Translations under genes and position numbers: made by a program
In this document: in pieces, positions 1-5,738 of the stretch
How positions within the stretch are numbered: position 1 is the first letter of the stretch
Layout: each line of letters starts with the position of its first letter
Notes under the pieces: generated by a model
What the model saw: the letters and a program-made list of their open reading frames with translations, nothing else
What the model was told of the DNA's origin: nothing
Databases searched by the model: none
Origin: an uncultured Clostridia bacterium
GTDB taxonomy: Bacteria; Bacillota; Clostridia; TANB77; CAG-508
Assembly (NCBI GenBank): GCA_934121875.1
Contig: CAKOVG010000031.1
Coordinates: 1-10,054, forward strand
DNA length: 10,054 nucleotides
Reading direction: 5' to 3'

Positions 1-70
1 CCCAGTTGAGTATAGAACTCAACTAGGGTTTGCATAGCATCTGCTTTTTTGTGTCTACTTTTTGTTGACA
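1..70 (+). mobile_element. Right end of an IS3-family (IS150-like) insertion sequence
   Basis: The left edge of the window holds the terminal piece of an insertion sequence whose body lies outside. Seen directly: a plus-strand frame giving PVEYRTQLGFA and a stop (2-37), which matches the conserved C-terminal tail of IS3-family OrfB transposases. After 14 bases comes TGTCTACTTTTTGTTGACA (52-70), a terminus of the TGT...ACA form expected for this family. The distance of about 33 bases from transposase stop to element tip fits the family. The exact outer boundary at 70 is inferred; the other end and the target duplication are not visible. It is the only plus-strand coding element and converges on the minus-strand host genes. 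Confidence 0.8.
2..37 (+). CDS. IS3-family transposase, C-terminal tail (partial)
   Basis: Only the last 11 codons and the TAG stop are inside the window. They read P-V-E-Y-R-T-Q-L-G-F-A. The 'SPVEYR' motif followed by a short tail is characteristic of the C-terminus of the DDE integrase subunit (OrfB) of IS3-family elements, just past the catalytic core. The DDE residues and the OrfA/OrfB frameshift region are outside the window, so whether the copy is intact cannot be judged. The same bases form a strong inverted repeat (AGTTGAG at 4-10 with CTCAACT at 18-24), which falls inside the codons and probably follows from the protein sequence. Confidence 0.75.
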   Translation, partial: PVEYRTQLGFA

Positions 71-99
71 ACTTCAGGCTAAATAGCCAGTAGTTTTTT
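71..99 (+). terminator. Hairpin plus T-run next to the IS end (imperfect terminator)
   Basis: GGCTA (77-81) pairs with TAGCC (84-88). The stem continues outward with two mismatches (roughly 71-76 against 89-94) and is followed on the plus strand by TTTTTT (94-99). Read on the plus strand it would stop transcripts leaving the insertion sequence. Read on the minus strand it sits just after the stop of the 157-residue membrane protein gene, where a terminator is expected, but there the stem runs into the IS tip rather than a U-tract. Confidence 0.5.
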
Positions 100-102
100 A
101 TA

Positions 103-576
103 TTATAGTGTTCTGTATTGATTTTTGTCTGCCCTTTCGTCTAGTTTTCTATCATAGTCTTTGTTTTTATAAAACCAGTCTGTTTGTTTATCTATTGGAT
201 TTGCTTTTCTACTCTTATCAAGTAATACATCAAAAAAAGCTGCTATTGGTATTGCTACACCTATTAAACATACAAATAAATTCATATATACATTTAATGT
301 TGCTGTTTTATTTATTAGCTTTTCTAAATTTTGATATATGTATACTCCATAATATAATAAATGTAGTGCCAAGTATATTGTTGTAGGTATTAACTTTCTT
401 TTGGTTATAAAGCATATACATATAAATGTAATAAATAGTAAAGCTATTTCTATTGTCATATTAATTGGTGCTAAAACAAATTCCTGTCCCATTGAGTACA
501 TTATTGTTGCTACTACTCTGAATCCCCAAAACATAAATGCAAAGATGGCTATTAGCCAACTAGATAAGTTTTTCAT
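103..576 (-). CDS. Small integral membrane protein, four predicted helices, function unknown
   Basis: This 157-residue protein is not assigned to a named family. Hydrophobic segments at about residues 5-27, 40-58, 62-82 and 93-119 suggest four membrane-spanning helices. There is no cleavable signal peptide. After the last helix comes a charged tail (about 120-157) rich in K, D and R with aromatic residues (TDWFYKNKDYDRKLDERADK), very likely cytoplasmic and possibly a conserved interaction segment. No catalytic motif is visible. The ATG at 576 is preceded by AAAGGAG at good spacing. It is the last gene of the minus-strand series, separated from the DUF1292 gene by a large hairpin, so it is expressed by read-through or from a weak promoter not recognised here. 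An insertion sequence lies about 30 bases beyond its stop. Confidence 0.75.
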   Translation of the reverse strand: MKNLSSWLIAIFAFMFWGFRVVATIMYSMGQEFVLAPINMTIEIALLFITFICICFITKRKLIPTTIYLALHLLYYGVYIYQNLEKLINKTATLNVYMNLFVCLIGVAIPIAAFFDVLLDKSRKANPIDKQTDWFYKNKDYDRKLDERADKNQYRTL

Positions 577-604
577 TTTTTTACTCCTTTATTTTAAATA
601 TAAA

Positions 605-660
605 AGTTGCCAATTGGACGAAGAATTACATATAATTATTCTTCGTCACCACTGGCAACT
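605..660 (-). terminator. Large two-tier hairpin between the DUF1292 and membrane protein genes
   Basis: Outer arms AGTTGCCA (605-612) and TGGCAACT (653-660) pair over 8 bp. Inner arms GACGAAGAAT (617-626) and ATTCTTCGTC (638-647) pair over 10 bp, separated from the outer stem by a small asymmetric internal loop. On the minus strand the structure starts five bases after the DUF1292 stop and is followed by TTTTATATTT, an interrupted U-tract. This suggests a factor-independent terminator or attenuator, possibly leaky, because the next gene's ribosome binding site follows directly. Confidence 0.65.
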
Positions 661-665
661 CATTT

Positions 666-980
666 TTAGTCTACAAAATTAAATTCATCTTCAAATTTTT
701 CTTTGAATTTTTCAAATACTTTGTTAAGAACTTCTTCATTTTCTACACTAATATAAGATTCTTCTTCGTCTGATTCTGTATCTTCTAATTTAAGAATTAC
801 TACTTCCCCAGGTTCTTCCGTTTCTTCCTCTTCTACTGGTAAAAGTACAACATATTCTTCTCCATCATATTCAATTAGGTCTAAAAATTCAAATTCTACT
901 TCGTTTCCTTCTTCATCATTTAGTACTAATATATTGTCTAATTCTTCTCCCTCATTTACATTTTCTAAATCTTTGCTCAT
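666..980 (-). CDS. DUF1292 family acidic protein (YrzB-like)
   Basis: This is a 104-residue, strongly acidic cytoplasmic protein of unknown function. Residues 17-50 carry the family's pattern of short beta strands: hydrophobic 'ILVLNDEEGNEVEFEFL', then the 'EYDGEEYVVLLPV' strand pair. A Glu/Asp-rich loop and a second strand ('EVVILKLED', 59-67) follow, then a helical tail ending 'VFEKFKEKFEDEF'. DUF1292 genes in Firmicutes usually sit beside ireB and ruvX, as here, which supports the call. GAGAGGAG lies upstream of the ATG at 980, and a near-consensus promoter sits in the 90-base gap behind ruvX, so it can be expressed apart from the upstream operon. The biochemical role of the family is not established. 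Confidence 0.88.
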   Translation of the reverse strand: MSKDLENVNEGEELDNILVLNDEEGNEVEFEFLDLIEYDGEEYVVLLPVEEEETEEPGEVVILKLEDTESDEEESYISVENEEVLNKVFEKFKEKFEDEFNFVD

Positions 981-1007
981 TTTAAATTTTCTCCTCTCGT
1001 TTTATAT

Positions 1008-1036
1008 ATTATAAAATTGTATTACTACAATGTTAA
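1008..1036 (-). promoter_or_regulatory. Sigma-70-type promoter of the DUF1292 gene
   Basis: On the minus strand, -35 TTAACA (1036-1031) and -10 TATAAT (1013-1008) are separated by exactly 17 bases. This is a near-consensus vegetative promoter in the gap between ruvX and DUF1292, about 28 bases from the start codon with the ribosome binding site between. It implies the DUF1292 gene is transcribed independently of, or in addition to, the ireB-ruvX operon. Confidence 0.7.
1016..1031. promoter_or_regulatory. Perfect dyad between -35 and -10: operator candidate
   Basis: ATTGTA-TTAC-TACAAT is a perfect 6+6 inverted repeat with a 4-base centre, filling almost the whole spacer of the DUF1292 promoter. 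A dimeric repressor bound here would block RNA polymerase. No specific regulator is recognised. AT-rich sequence makes short chance dyads common, so the call is tentative. Confidence 0.35.
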
Positions 1037-1070
1037 TATCTATTTGTTATTGTTTGTATTTTTTGTATAT

Positions 1071-1496
1071 TTATACATCTTTTTTATGCTTATTCATATA
1101 TATTTCTAAAATATATACTGCTGAAATTGTATCAACTATTTGCTTTTTTTTATTTCTATCTATGTTAAGATAGCTCATTGTTTTATGAGCTGCCACTGTT
1201 GTAAGCCTTTCATCTACTGTTTCTATTAGAATTTTAGGAAATTTACATTTTAATTTATGAATGAATTTTTGAGTTACTTGTACTCTTTGTGTTTTACTTC
1301 CATCCATATTTAGTGGCATTCCTACAACAAATGTGTCAATAGAATATTTTTCTAGGATTTCATCTAGCCTTTTTAAAACTATTTTGTCATTTCCATTGCA
1401 GTGAATTGTTTCTAGTCCCTGAGAAGTAATGCCTAATTCGTCTGTTATAGCTAGTCCAACTCTACTATCTCCATAGTCAATTCCTAGTTTTCTCAT
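1071..1496 (-). CDS. ruvX: RuvX/YqgF family Holliday junction resolvase-like nuclease
   Basis: This 141-residue protein is the usual length for the family, with an RNase H-like fold. In order it shows the first catalytic strand 'GIDYGDSRVGLA' (D7), 'VVGMPLNMDGS' (57-67), 'VDERLTT' (94-100), and the final conserved Asp in 'VDTISAVYIL' (D122). The acidic metal-binding residues therefore all appear present. Family members act on branched DNA or, in some bacteria, in pre-16S rRNA 5' end processing; sequence alone does not decide which. It starts three bases after the ireB stop, with only a weak GGATGA-type site inside ireB, so translation is probably coupled. The ireB-ruvX pairing is typical of Firmicutes. 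Confidence 0.95.
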   Translation of the reverse strand: MRKLGIDYGDSRVGLAITDELGITSQGLETIHCNGNDKIVLKRLDEILEKYSIDTFVVGMPLNMDGSKTQRVQVTQKFIHKLKCKFPKILIETVDERLTTVAAHKTMSYLNIDRNKKKQIVDTISAVYILEIYMNKHKKDV

Positions 1497-1499
1497 TTG

Positions 1500-1754
1500 T
1501 TAATCATCCAATCCTATATAATTTTTTACCATTTTTTCAAGTAATTCGTCTCTTTCAATTTGTCTAATTAAATTTCTTGCATCATTATGACTTGTAATAT
1601 ATGTTGGATCTCCTGATAAAATATATCCTACTATTTGGTTTATAGGATTATATCCTTTTTCTTCTAATGCATGATATACTTCTTTTAAGATTTCTCTTGC
1701 TTTTATGTTTTTGTCTTTTTCTACTTTAAAACTAACTGTTTCATCAGATATCAT
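1500..1754 (-). CDS. ireB: IreB family regulatory phosphoprotein (DUF965)
   Basis: This 84-residue cytoplasmic protein matches the IreB family along its whole length, including the hallmark 'EKGYNPINQIVGYILSGDPTYI' block (written here as two joined parts: EKGYNPINQIVG and YILSGDPTYI, residues 32-53) and 'NDARNLIRQIERDELLE' (57-73). In Enterococcus faecalis, IreB is a substrate of the PASTA Ser/Thr kinase IreK and a negative regulator of cephalosporin tolerance, phosphorylated on two N-terminal threonines. Here the N-terminus MISDETV keeps Thr6 and has Ser3 at the other site, so kinase control is plausible. AAGGAGGAA lies just upstream of the ATG and overlaps the stop of the preceding gene, showing operon packing. 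The usual upstream neighbour alaS is replaced by the GAF/GGDEF-like gene. Confidence 0.95.
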   Translation of the reverse strand: MISDETVSFKVEKDKNIKAREILKEVYHALEEKGYNPINQIVGYILSGDPTYITSHNDARNLIRQIERDELLEKMVKNYIGLDD

Positions 1755-1769
1755 ATTGAATATTCCTCC

Positions 1770-2852
1770 TTATAAATAATTAATTGTGTTTTCTTTTTTT
1801 GGTGCATTATCTAAATATTCTTCAAGCTTTGCAGTAAGACCCTCTAATGCAGTACCTTTATAATATGTAGATAATACTACATTTATCTCTGGTGTTACTT
1901 GTATTTTTTCGTTTACATCTATTTTTATATCATTAATTTTTTCTTTTATGTCTTGCATAAAGTTAACTATTGTTTCCATCTCTATTCCAGAGAATACTAT
2001 GGCAAATTTTGGCCCCATATACCTAACAAAAATATATTCTTTTGATAAGTTTTGTTTTACTACTTCACTAACTTTAGTAACTGTTTCGTTACCTATATTT
2101 CTTCCATATTTTTCATTTATTTCTTCTAGATTAGTTATTCTAAATAAACATACTGTCGAAGTTGTATAGTTATCAATAGTTTTTTTGCCTTCTCCAAATA
2201 GATACTCTGCTGATTTTAAACTTGTGAATTTATCGTCTCTTACTATATTTTCTAATACTTGTTGATTTTCTACAGTTTTTAATACAGATACTATGTTATT
2301 TTTTATAACCTCTAATACGGTAGTATCAATATGGTCATATTCATGTGGTTTGCTACCTTCTATTATCCAGTATCCAATATATACATTTTCTATATATAGT
2401 GGAAAGAATATAGCAGATTTTGCTCTTCCAAACTCCATTTTTTGATATGGTAGTCTTTCTCCTTCTTTTTCAATTGTTATGTATTTTGGTATTGCAGATT
2501 TTATACTGTCTTTAAATATTTCCTCATTTTGAAGGTTTCTTAATGCTTCCCAATGCTTTTTATCAACGTTTGATGCTTTAACAACATATTCTGTACCATT
2601 ATAAATAACTATGGTAGAATATTTAATATTATATCTTTCAATTAGTACATTGTTAATTTTTTGAAACTTTTCATCTACTGAGGTGACTTCGCTTATAGTG
2701 TTCATAAAATCTTGTAATATATTTAAGTTTGTTATTTTTTGGTTTATGTTATTAAAATTTTCTATTTTTTTACTTATTGATAAGTTATATGTTAGTAATG
2801 CTACGACTATTAATATTAGTATTATTATTATTGCTAATGGCAAAAAGCTCAC
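1770..2852 (-). CDS. Membrane-anchored GAF protein with degenerate GGDEF domain
   Basis: This is a 360-residue protein. Residues 5-24 form one membrane helix. A short coiled segment follows, then a GAF-like sensor domain (about 45-195), then a GGDEF-like domain (about 203-350). The latter keeps the overall pattern ('DDKFTSLKSAEYL' for the DxLTGLxNR start, 'INEKYGRNIGN' for the xINDxYGHxxGD helix, 'FVRYMGPKFAIVF' for RxGGDEFxxL). The signature itself is MGPKF (279-283), and the Asp metal ligands of the first strand are replaced ('LFRITNLEEI'). Diguanylate cyclase activity is therefore very unlikely; a nucleotide-binding, dimerisation or scaffold role is more likely. The longest start is GTG at 2852, but AGGGGTG overlaps it. 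A TTG at 2843-2841 has better spacing and may be the true start (357 residues). It sits 12 bases after the TadZ-like gene. Confidence 0.82.
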   Translation of the reverse strand: MSFLPLAIIIILILIVVALLTYNLSISKKIENFNNINQKITNLNILQDFMNTISEVTSVDEKFQKINNVLIERYNIKYSTIVIYNGTEYVVKASNVDKKHWEALRNLQNEEIFKDSIKSAIPKYITIEKEGERLPYQKMEFGRAKSAIFFPLYIENVYIGYWIIEGSKPHEYDHIDTTVLEVIKNNIVSVLKTVENQQVLENIVRDDKFTSLKSAEYLFGEGKKTIDNYTTSTVCLFRITNLEEINEKYGRNIGNETVTKVSEVVKQNLSKEYIFVRYMGPKFAIVFSGIEMETIVNFMQDIKEKINDIKIDVNEKIQVTPEINVVLSTYYKGTALEGLTAKLEEYLDNAPKKENTINYL

Positions 2853-2864
2853 CCCTTTTTTATT

Positions 2865-5207
2865 TTAGTAGTTATTTTTCATTTTATTTAAAGTATTGTT
2901 CATACTGTTTGAAAAATTATTTTGGCTGTTGTAGTTACTGTATTTGTTGTTTTTTGTATTGCTTTGAATCAAAGGATATACCATGTTTCCAAGTTTATTA
3001 AGCATTGCCATAAAGTCTTTTGGATATCCATTTAGTGTAATTTTACAGTTTACTATTCCATCTAAGTATTTTGCATATGCTTGTTCATTAAATGGAATTG
3101 TACAATATTGAACAGTATCTTTATTAAACAATTCTGTCATAAATGACATTGCTGGATCGTTGTAATATGCCATACCACCAATAATTACTTTTTCTGTTAC
3201 ACCTTTTAGTCTTAACATTTTATTTAGTACTACTCTTATTTTTTCTGTATCTAATGCATTTTTAGCTTTTAGATTTCTTAAAAATGCTGTTAATGGTTGT
3301 ATTGTTAAAATGTCTAAGCTTTGTACTAAATATATTTCATGTGCTTGTGCAAAGTAGTTATAATTTGTTTCAAAGTCACAATCTAAAATTACTAAAGAAT
3401 AGTTTTGCGTTAATGTGTTTAATATATTAGAATAATCTTCTATTCCTTCTTCTTCTCCTGGAAGCATTGTGTATACTGTTAAATTTTTGTGAACTTCAAT
3501 TCCATTGGCATTGCCTCTCCTTAAATTATCTATAGAGTCATATGCTATATTACGTAGTTTTTCCTCATTTTCAGTGTATATGTAATATGAGTTTTTGTTT
3601 TTAGTTAAGTCAAGTATTGCTGTATTTATTCCAGTTTGTGATAATAGCTCTGCTGTATTATTTACTAAGAATGATGTTCCATTTTTTGATGTTCCAACAA
3701 ATGCAACTATTTTTTGATTGTTTGTTATCATTGAAGTTGTATTATGTATAATGTTGTTAGTTGCCATAGGTGTTGTATTTATTGGCTCTTGTATTGGTTC
3801 TTCTTTTATTTCCTCTATTGGTGTTATAATTGGCTCTGCTACTGGAACACTTTCTTCTATTGGCTCTGGTTCTTTTTGATTGTCATTTTTAAATTCAGAT
3901 AATTCATCATCTTTTTCCATATCTTGTGCAAATAGAAAGTCATTGTCTATTCCTGGTAATACAATATCGTCTTCAGTTTGTGGTTTGTTTTCTTCTTTAT
4001 CTCCTAATTCAAATAGATTAATAGAAGATGTACTGTTTTGCTCTGGCATAATATTACTTGCTGTTGCTTCTATATTTTCTTGTTTTTTAGGTCTTCCTCT
4101 AGTTTTCTTTACTACAGTTTCTGTAGTTTCTTCTACTTTTACTTTTTTAGGTCTTCCTCTTCTTTTTGGTTTTTCTTGTGGTTCTGTTACTATTTCATTA
4201 TTTTGCTCTATTATTTCAGGCTCTTTAGCTGTTTCTGGTTTCTCTGTAATAACATCTTCAAACATATTATCTATTTCATTTACTTCTTCAGTTTCTTCTA
4301 CTTGAGCAATTGTATTGCCTTGCACCTTTTTTACTGAGCTAGTATTGATTGCTGTTGGAATAATAACAGGTTCTGTTATTACACTTTTCTTTAAACCTTC
4401 TTTTATTATTTCTAAATCTTCTTTGTTAGTAGATTGTGGCTTTTCTTTTCTTATTTTTTCCTTTTCTTTTTTACTATAGTCATTATATTTAACTGTTGGT
4501 CTTGAAGGCATACCAAAAGAAATTATTTCTTGGTATTTTGGACTATTTGCTTCAAGTACAGCTTTTACATTTAGTGGTAAAAATTTTGCGATTAGTCTTA
4601 ATTGTGAGTCAGTATATTGGCTAGCAATGTGATCAAAGCTTTCTACATATTGCTCCTCATTTTTTCCTAGTCTTTTATAATGGTTTAGAATATTTTGAAT
4701 TTCAATCTCGCTAACATCGCCTTCATTTTCTACTTTGTAGTCTACCTCATCTGGGTCAATGTGATAATATACTTTTGCTTCTTTTTTTCCTCTTGGTTTG
4801 TTCAACAATTGGCAAACAGCAGTAATACTCCTATCTTTTCCAATAAGAGCATTATATACACCTATTCCGAACAACTTAATTAGTAAAGGTTCTGACTTTT
4901 CTCTTCTGTCAGTACATATTAAAATTATTGGAATATCATTTCCATTTTGGTTCGTTGCTTCATCGCTAATACTATCCATTTTTTCAAATATAAATTTATC
5001 TATTTGATCATAATTATTATTTGAAAATGGTTGTAAATCTTCACTTATGACAATCCTATCATAAGATTTGTCTTTTTGTAATTCTTTAATAATTGCATTG
5101 AAATAATATACATTTTTTACTGAGATAATCTCTTTATATTCTTGTTGATATTTTTTTGTTATTGACTCAGAAATGCTTTCATTATTGACTGCAAATAATA
5201 CTTTCAT
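2865..5207 (-). CDS. TadZ/CpaE-like protein: receiver-like domain, AT-hook linker, degenerate MinD/ParA-like ATPase domain
   Basis: This 780-residue cytoplasmic protein has three parts. Residues 1-140 look like an atypical response-receiver fold ('MKVLFAV', 'DRIVISEDL', 'IPIILICT') without a clear phospho-Asp pocket. Residues 150-495 are mostly a charged, Pro/Glu-rich, probably disordered linker carrying two AT-hook-like motifs, KRRGRPKK (348-355) and KTRGRPKK (368-375). Residues 498-745 look like a MinD/ParA-type domain: 'KIVAFVGTSKNGTS', 'GINTAILDL', 'YSLVILDCDF', 'IRVVLNKM'. The P-loop reads GTSKNGTS (505-512), with Thr where the Walker A lysine belongs, so ATP hydrolysis is doubtful. The tail (750-780) is Asn/Ser-rich. 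Receiver-like plus ParA-like order is that of TadZ/CpaE, which position Tad pilus machinery. The start at 5207 is set by GGAGGGG nine bases upstream; the 20-residue-longer ATG at 5267 lies inside the previous gene. Confidence 0.75.
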   Translation of the reverse strand: MKVLFAVNNESISESITKKYQQEYKEIISVKNVYYFNAIIKELQKDKSYDRIVISEDLQPFSNNNYDQIDKFIFEKMDSISDEATNQNGNDIPIILICTDRREKSEPLLIKLFGIGVYNALIGKDRSITAVCQLLNKPRGKKEAKVYYHIDPDEVDYKVENEGDVSEIEIQNILNHYKRLGKNEEQYVESFDHIASQYTDSQLRLIAKFLPLNVKAVLEANSPKYQEIISFGMPSRPTVKYNDYSKKEKEKIRKEKPQSTNKEDLEIIKEGLKKSVITEPVIIPTAINTSSVKKVQGNTIAQVEETEEVNEIDNMFEDVITEKPETAKEPEIIEQNNEIVTEPQEKPKRRGRPKKVKVEETTETVVKKTRGRPKKQENIEATASNIMPEQNSTSSINLFELGDKEENKPQTEDDIVLPGIDNDFLFAQDMEKDDELSEFKNDNQKEPEPIEESVPVAEPIITPIEEIKEEPIQEPINTTPMATNNIIHNTTSMITNNQKIVAFVGTSKNGTSFLVNNTAELLSQTGINTAILDLTKNKNSYYIYTENEEKLRNIAYDSIDNLRRGNANGIEVHKNLTVYTMLPGEEEGIEDYSNILNTLTQNYSLVILDCDFETNYNYFAQAHEIYLVQSLDILTIQPLTAFLRNLKAKNALDTEKIRVVLNKMLRLKGVTEKVIIGGMAYYNDPAMSFMTELFNKDTVQYCTIPFNEQAYAKYLDGIVNCKITLNGYPKDFMAMLNKLGNMVYPLIQSNTKNNKYSNYNSQNNFSNSMNNTLNKMKNNY
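4083..4166 (-). repeat. Duplicated AT-hook coding unit
   Basis: The 18-base string TTTTTTAGGTCTTCCTCT occurs exactly at 4083-4100 and again at 4143-4160, 60 bases (20 codons) apart and in frame. Each copy encodes RGRPKK on the minus strand. This looks like a short in-frame duplication that produced two AT-hook-like motifs in the linker of the TadZ-like protein. Confidence 0.7.
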
Positions 5208-5212
5208 TTGTT

Positions 5213-5620
5213 TTAACCCCTCCAACCTCTTACAACTATTGCAAAGATTAATGGCAATACTTGGCAAATTACCATTACTGTGATAATACCTACTAGTACT
5301 CCAAATCCTTTATCTTGTACGTCGAGTTTTCTAATACCTATAACATAGCGGTATATTGCTGCAAATACAATTCCTACAAATCCAAATGGAATACTATAGA
5401 GTCTAACTTGATTTAAAATGTATGCTACTAATCCATAGGTATTATTTCCATATGCTACTTGGTAGTCTTCTAATGCTTTTAATGCTTTGTCTTTTATTTC
5501 TACTAAATTTGTTGTAGCAGTTTCTGATTTAATTACATTTGTTTGGTTATTAGTTGCATATACAGTAACTGTTCCAAATATAAATAATAAAATAAATACT
5601 ATTGCTATTATTTTTTTCAT
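5213..5620 (-). CDS. Small exported two-helix membrane protein, VirB2/TrbC-pilin-like topology
   Basis: This is a 135-residue protein. Residues 1-22 are a typical signal peptide (Lys-Lys, long hydrophobic core, VYA cleavage site). Residues 23-70 form a polar region ('ALKALEDYQVAYGNNTYGL'). Two membrane helices follow, at about 74-95 and 106-130, joined by a short loop ('IGIRKLDVQDKGFG'), and the protein ends 'RGWRG'. A cleaved leader followed by two hydrophobic helices is the layout of VirB2/TrbC pilins and related small subunits of type IV secretion systems, but no residue signature proves homology. It is the first gene of its transcription unit, with AAAGGGGC upstream of the ATG. It ends five bases before the TadZ-like start, so the two are almost certainly co-translated. 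A generic membrane protein is the alternative. Confidence 0.7.
   Translation of the reverse strand: MKKIIAIVFILLFIFGTVTVYATNNQTNVIKSETATTNLVEIKDKALKALEDYQVAYGNNTYGLVAYILNQVRLYSIPFGFVGIVFAAIYRYVIGIRKLDVQDKGFGVLVGIITVMVICQVLPLIFAIVVRGWRG
5217..5223 (-). promoter_or_regulatory. Ribosome binding site that fixes the TadZ-like start
   Basis: GGAGGGG on the minus strand lies nine bases before the ATG at 5207, inside the last codons of the pilin-like gene. It supports 5207 rather than the longer in-frame ATG at 5267. Confidence 0.7.
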
Positions 5621-5661
5621 AAATATTGCCCCTTTTCATTTTTATTTTCAATTTTTCATAT

Positions 5662-5689
5662 ATTATATGATACAATAAAGTACAGAAAA
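5662..5689 (-). promoter_or_regulatory. Probable promoter of the pilin-like / TadZ-like / ireB-ruvX operon
   Basis: The minus strand shows a perfect -10 TATAAT (5667-5662) and a weak -35 TTTTCT (5689-5684) at 16-base spacing. Transcription would begin near 5655, leaving a leader of about 35 bases with the ribosome binding site. It lies between the FN3 gene's terminator and the pilin-like gene, where a new unit must start. The -10 sits in a short palindrome (5657-5669, CATATA-T-TATATG). Confidence 0.5.
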
Positions 5690-5696
5690 TAGCAAG

Positions 5697-5735
5697 AAAA
5701 AACTAGATATTTTTTTAAAAAATATCTAGTTTTTT
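5697..5735. terminator. Perfect bidirectional-type terminator after the FN3 gene
   Basis: AAAAAACTAGATATTTTTT (from 5697) pairs with AAAAAATATCTAGTTTTTT (to 5735) in a near-perfect stem of about 19 bp with almost no loop, flanked by A-run and T-run. It begins three bases after the FN3 gene's stop on the minus strand and runs into a T-tract. It separates the FN3 transcript from the downstream operon. Confidence 0.88.
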
Positions 5736-5738
5736 GTA

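Noticed and set aside
1..28. Strong inverted repeat at the left edge as a terminator or small RNA
   Set aside because: No T-run follows on either strand within view, and the bases encode the conserved PVEYRTQLG tail of an IS3 transposase, which explains the symmetry.
1770..2852. Active diguanylate cyclase
   Set aside because: The GGDEF motif is MGPKF and the metal-binding aspartates are missing, so only the fold resemblance was kept.
4083..4160. CRISPR-like repeat spacing (18-base repeat, 60-base period)
   Set aside because: There are only two copies, in frame in a coding sequence, encoding the same RGRPKK peptide; it is a coding duplication.
3880..4305. Plus-strand serine-rich open frame
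   Set aside because: It is the antisense of the low-complexity acidic linker of the TadZ-like gene. Its composition mirrors Glu/Lys/Pro codons and it has no convincing ribosome binding site.
5208..5267. Twenty-residue N-terminal extension of the TadZ-like protein from an ATG at 5267
   Set aside because: It lies wholly inside the coding sequence of the preceding gene, has no good ribosome binding site, and the ATG at 5207 with GGAGGGG nine bases upstream begins exactly at the first strand of the receiver-like domain.
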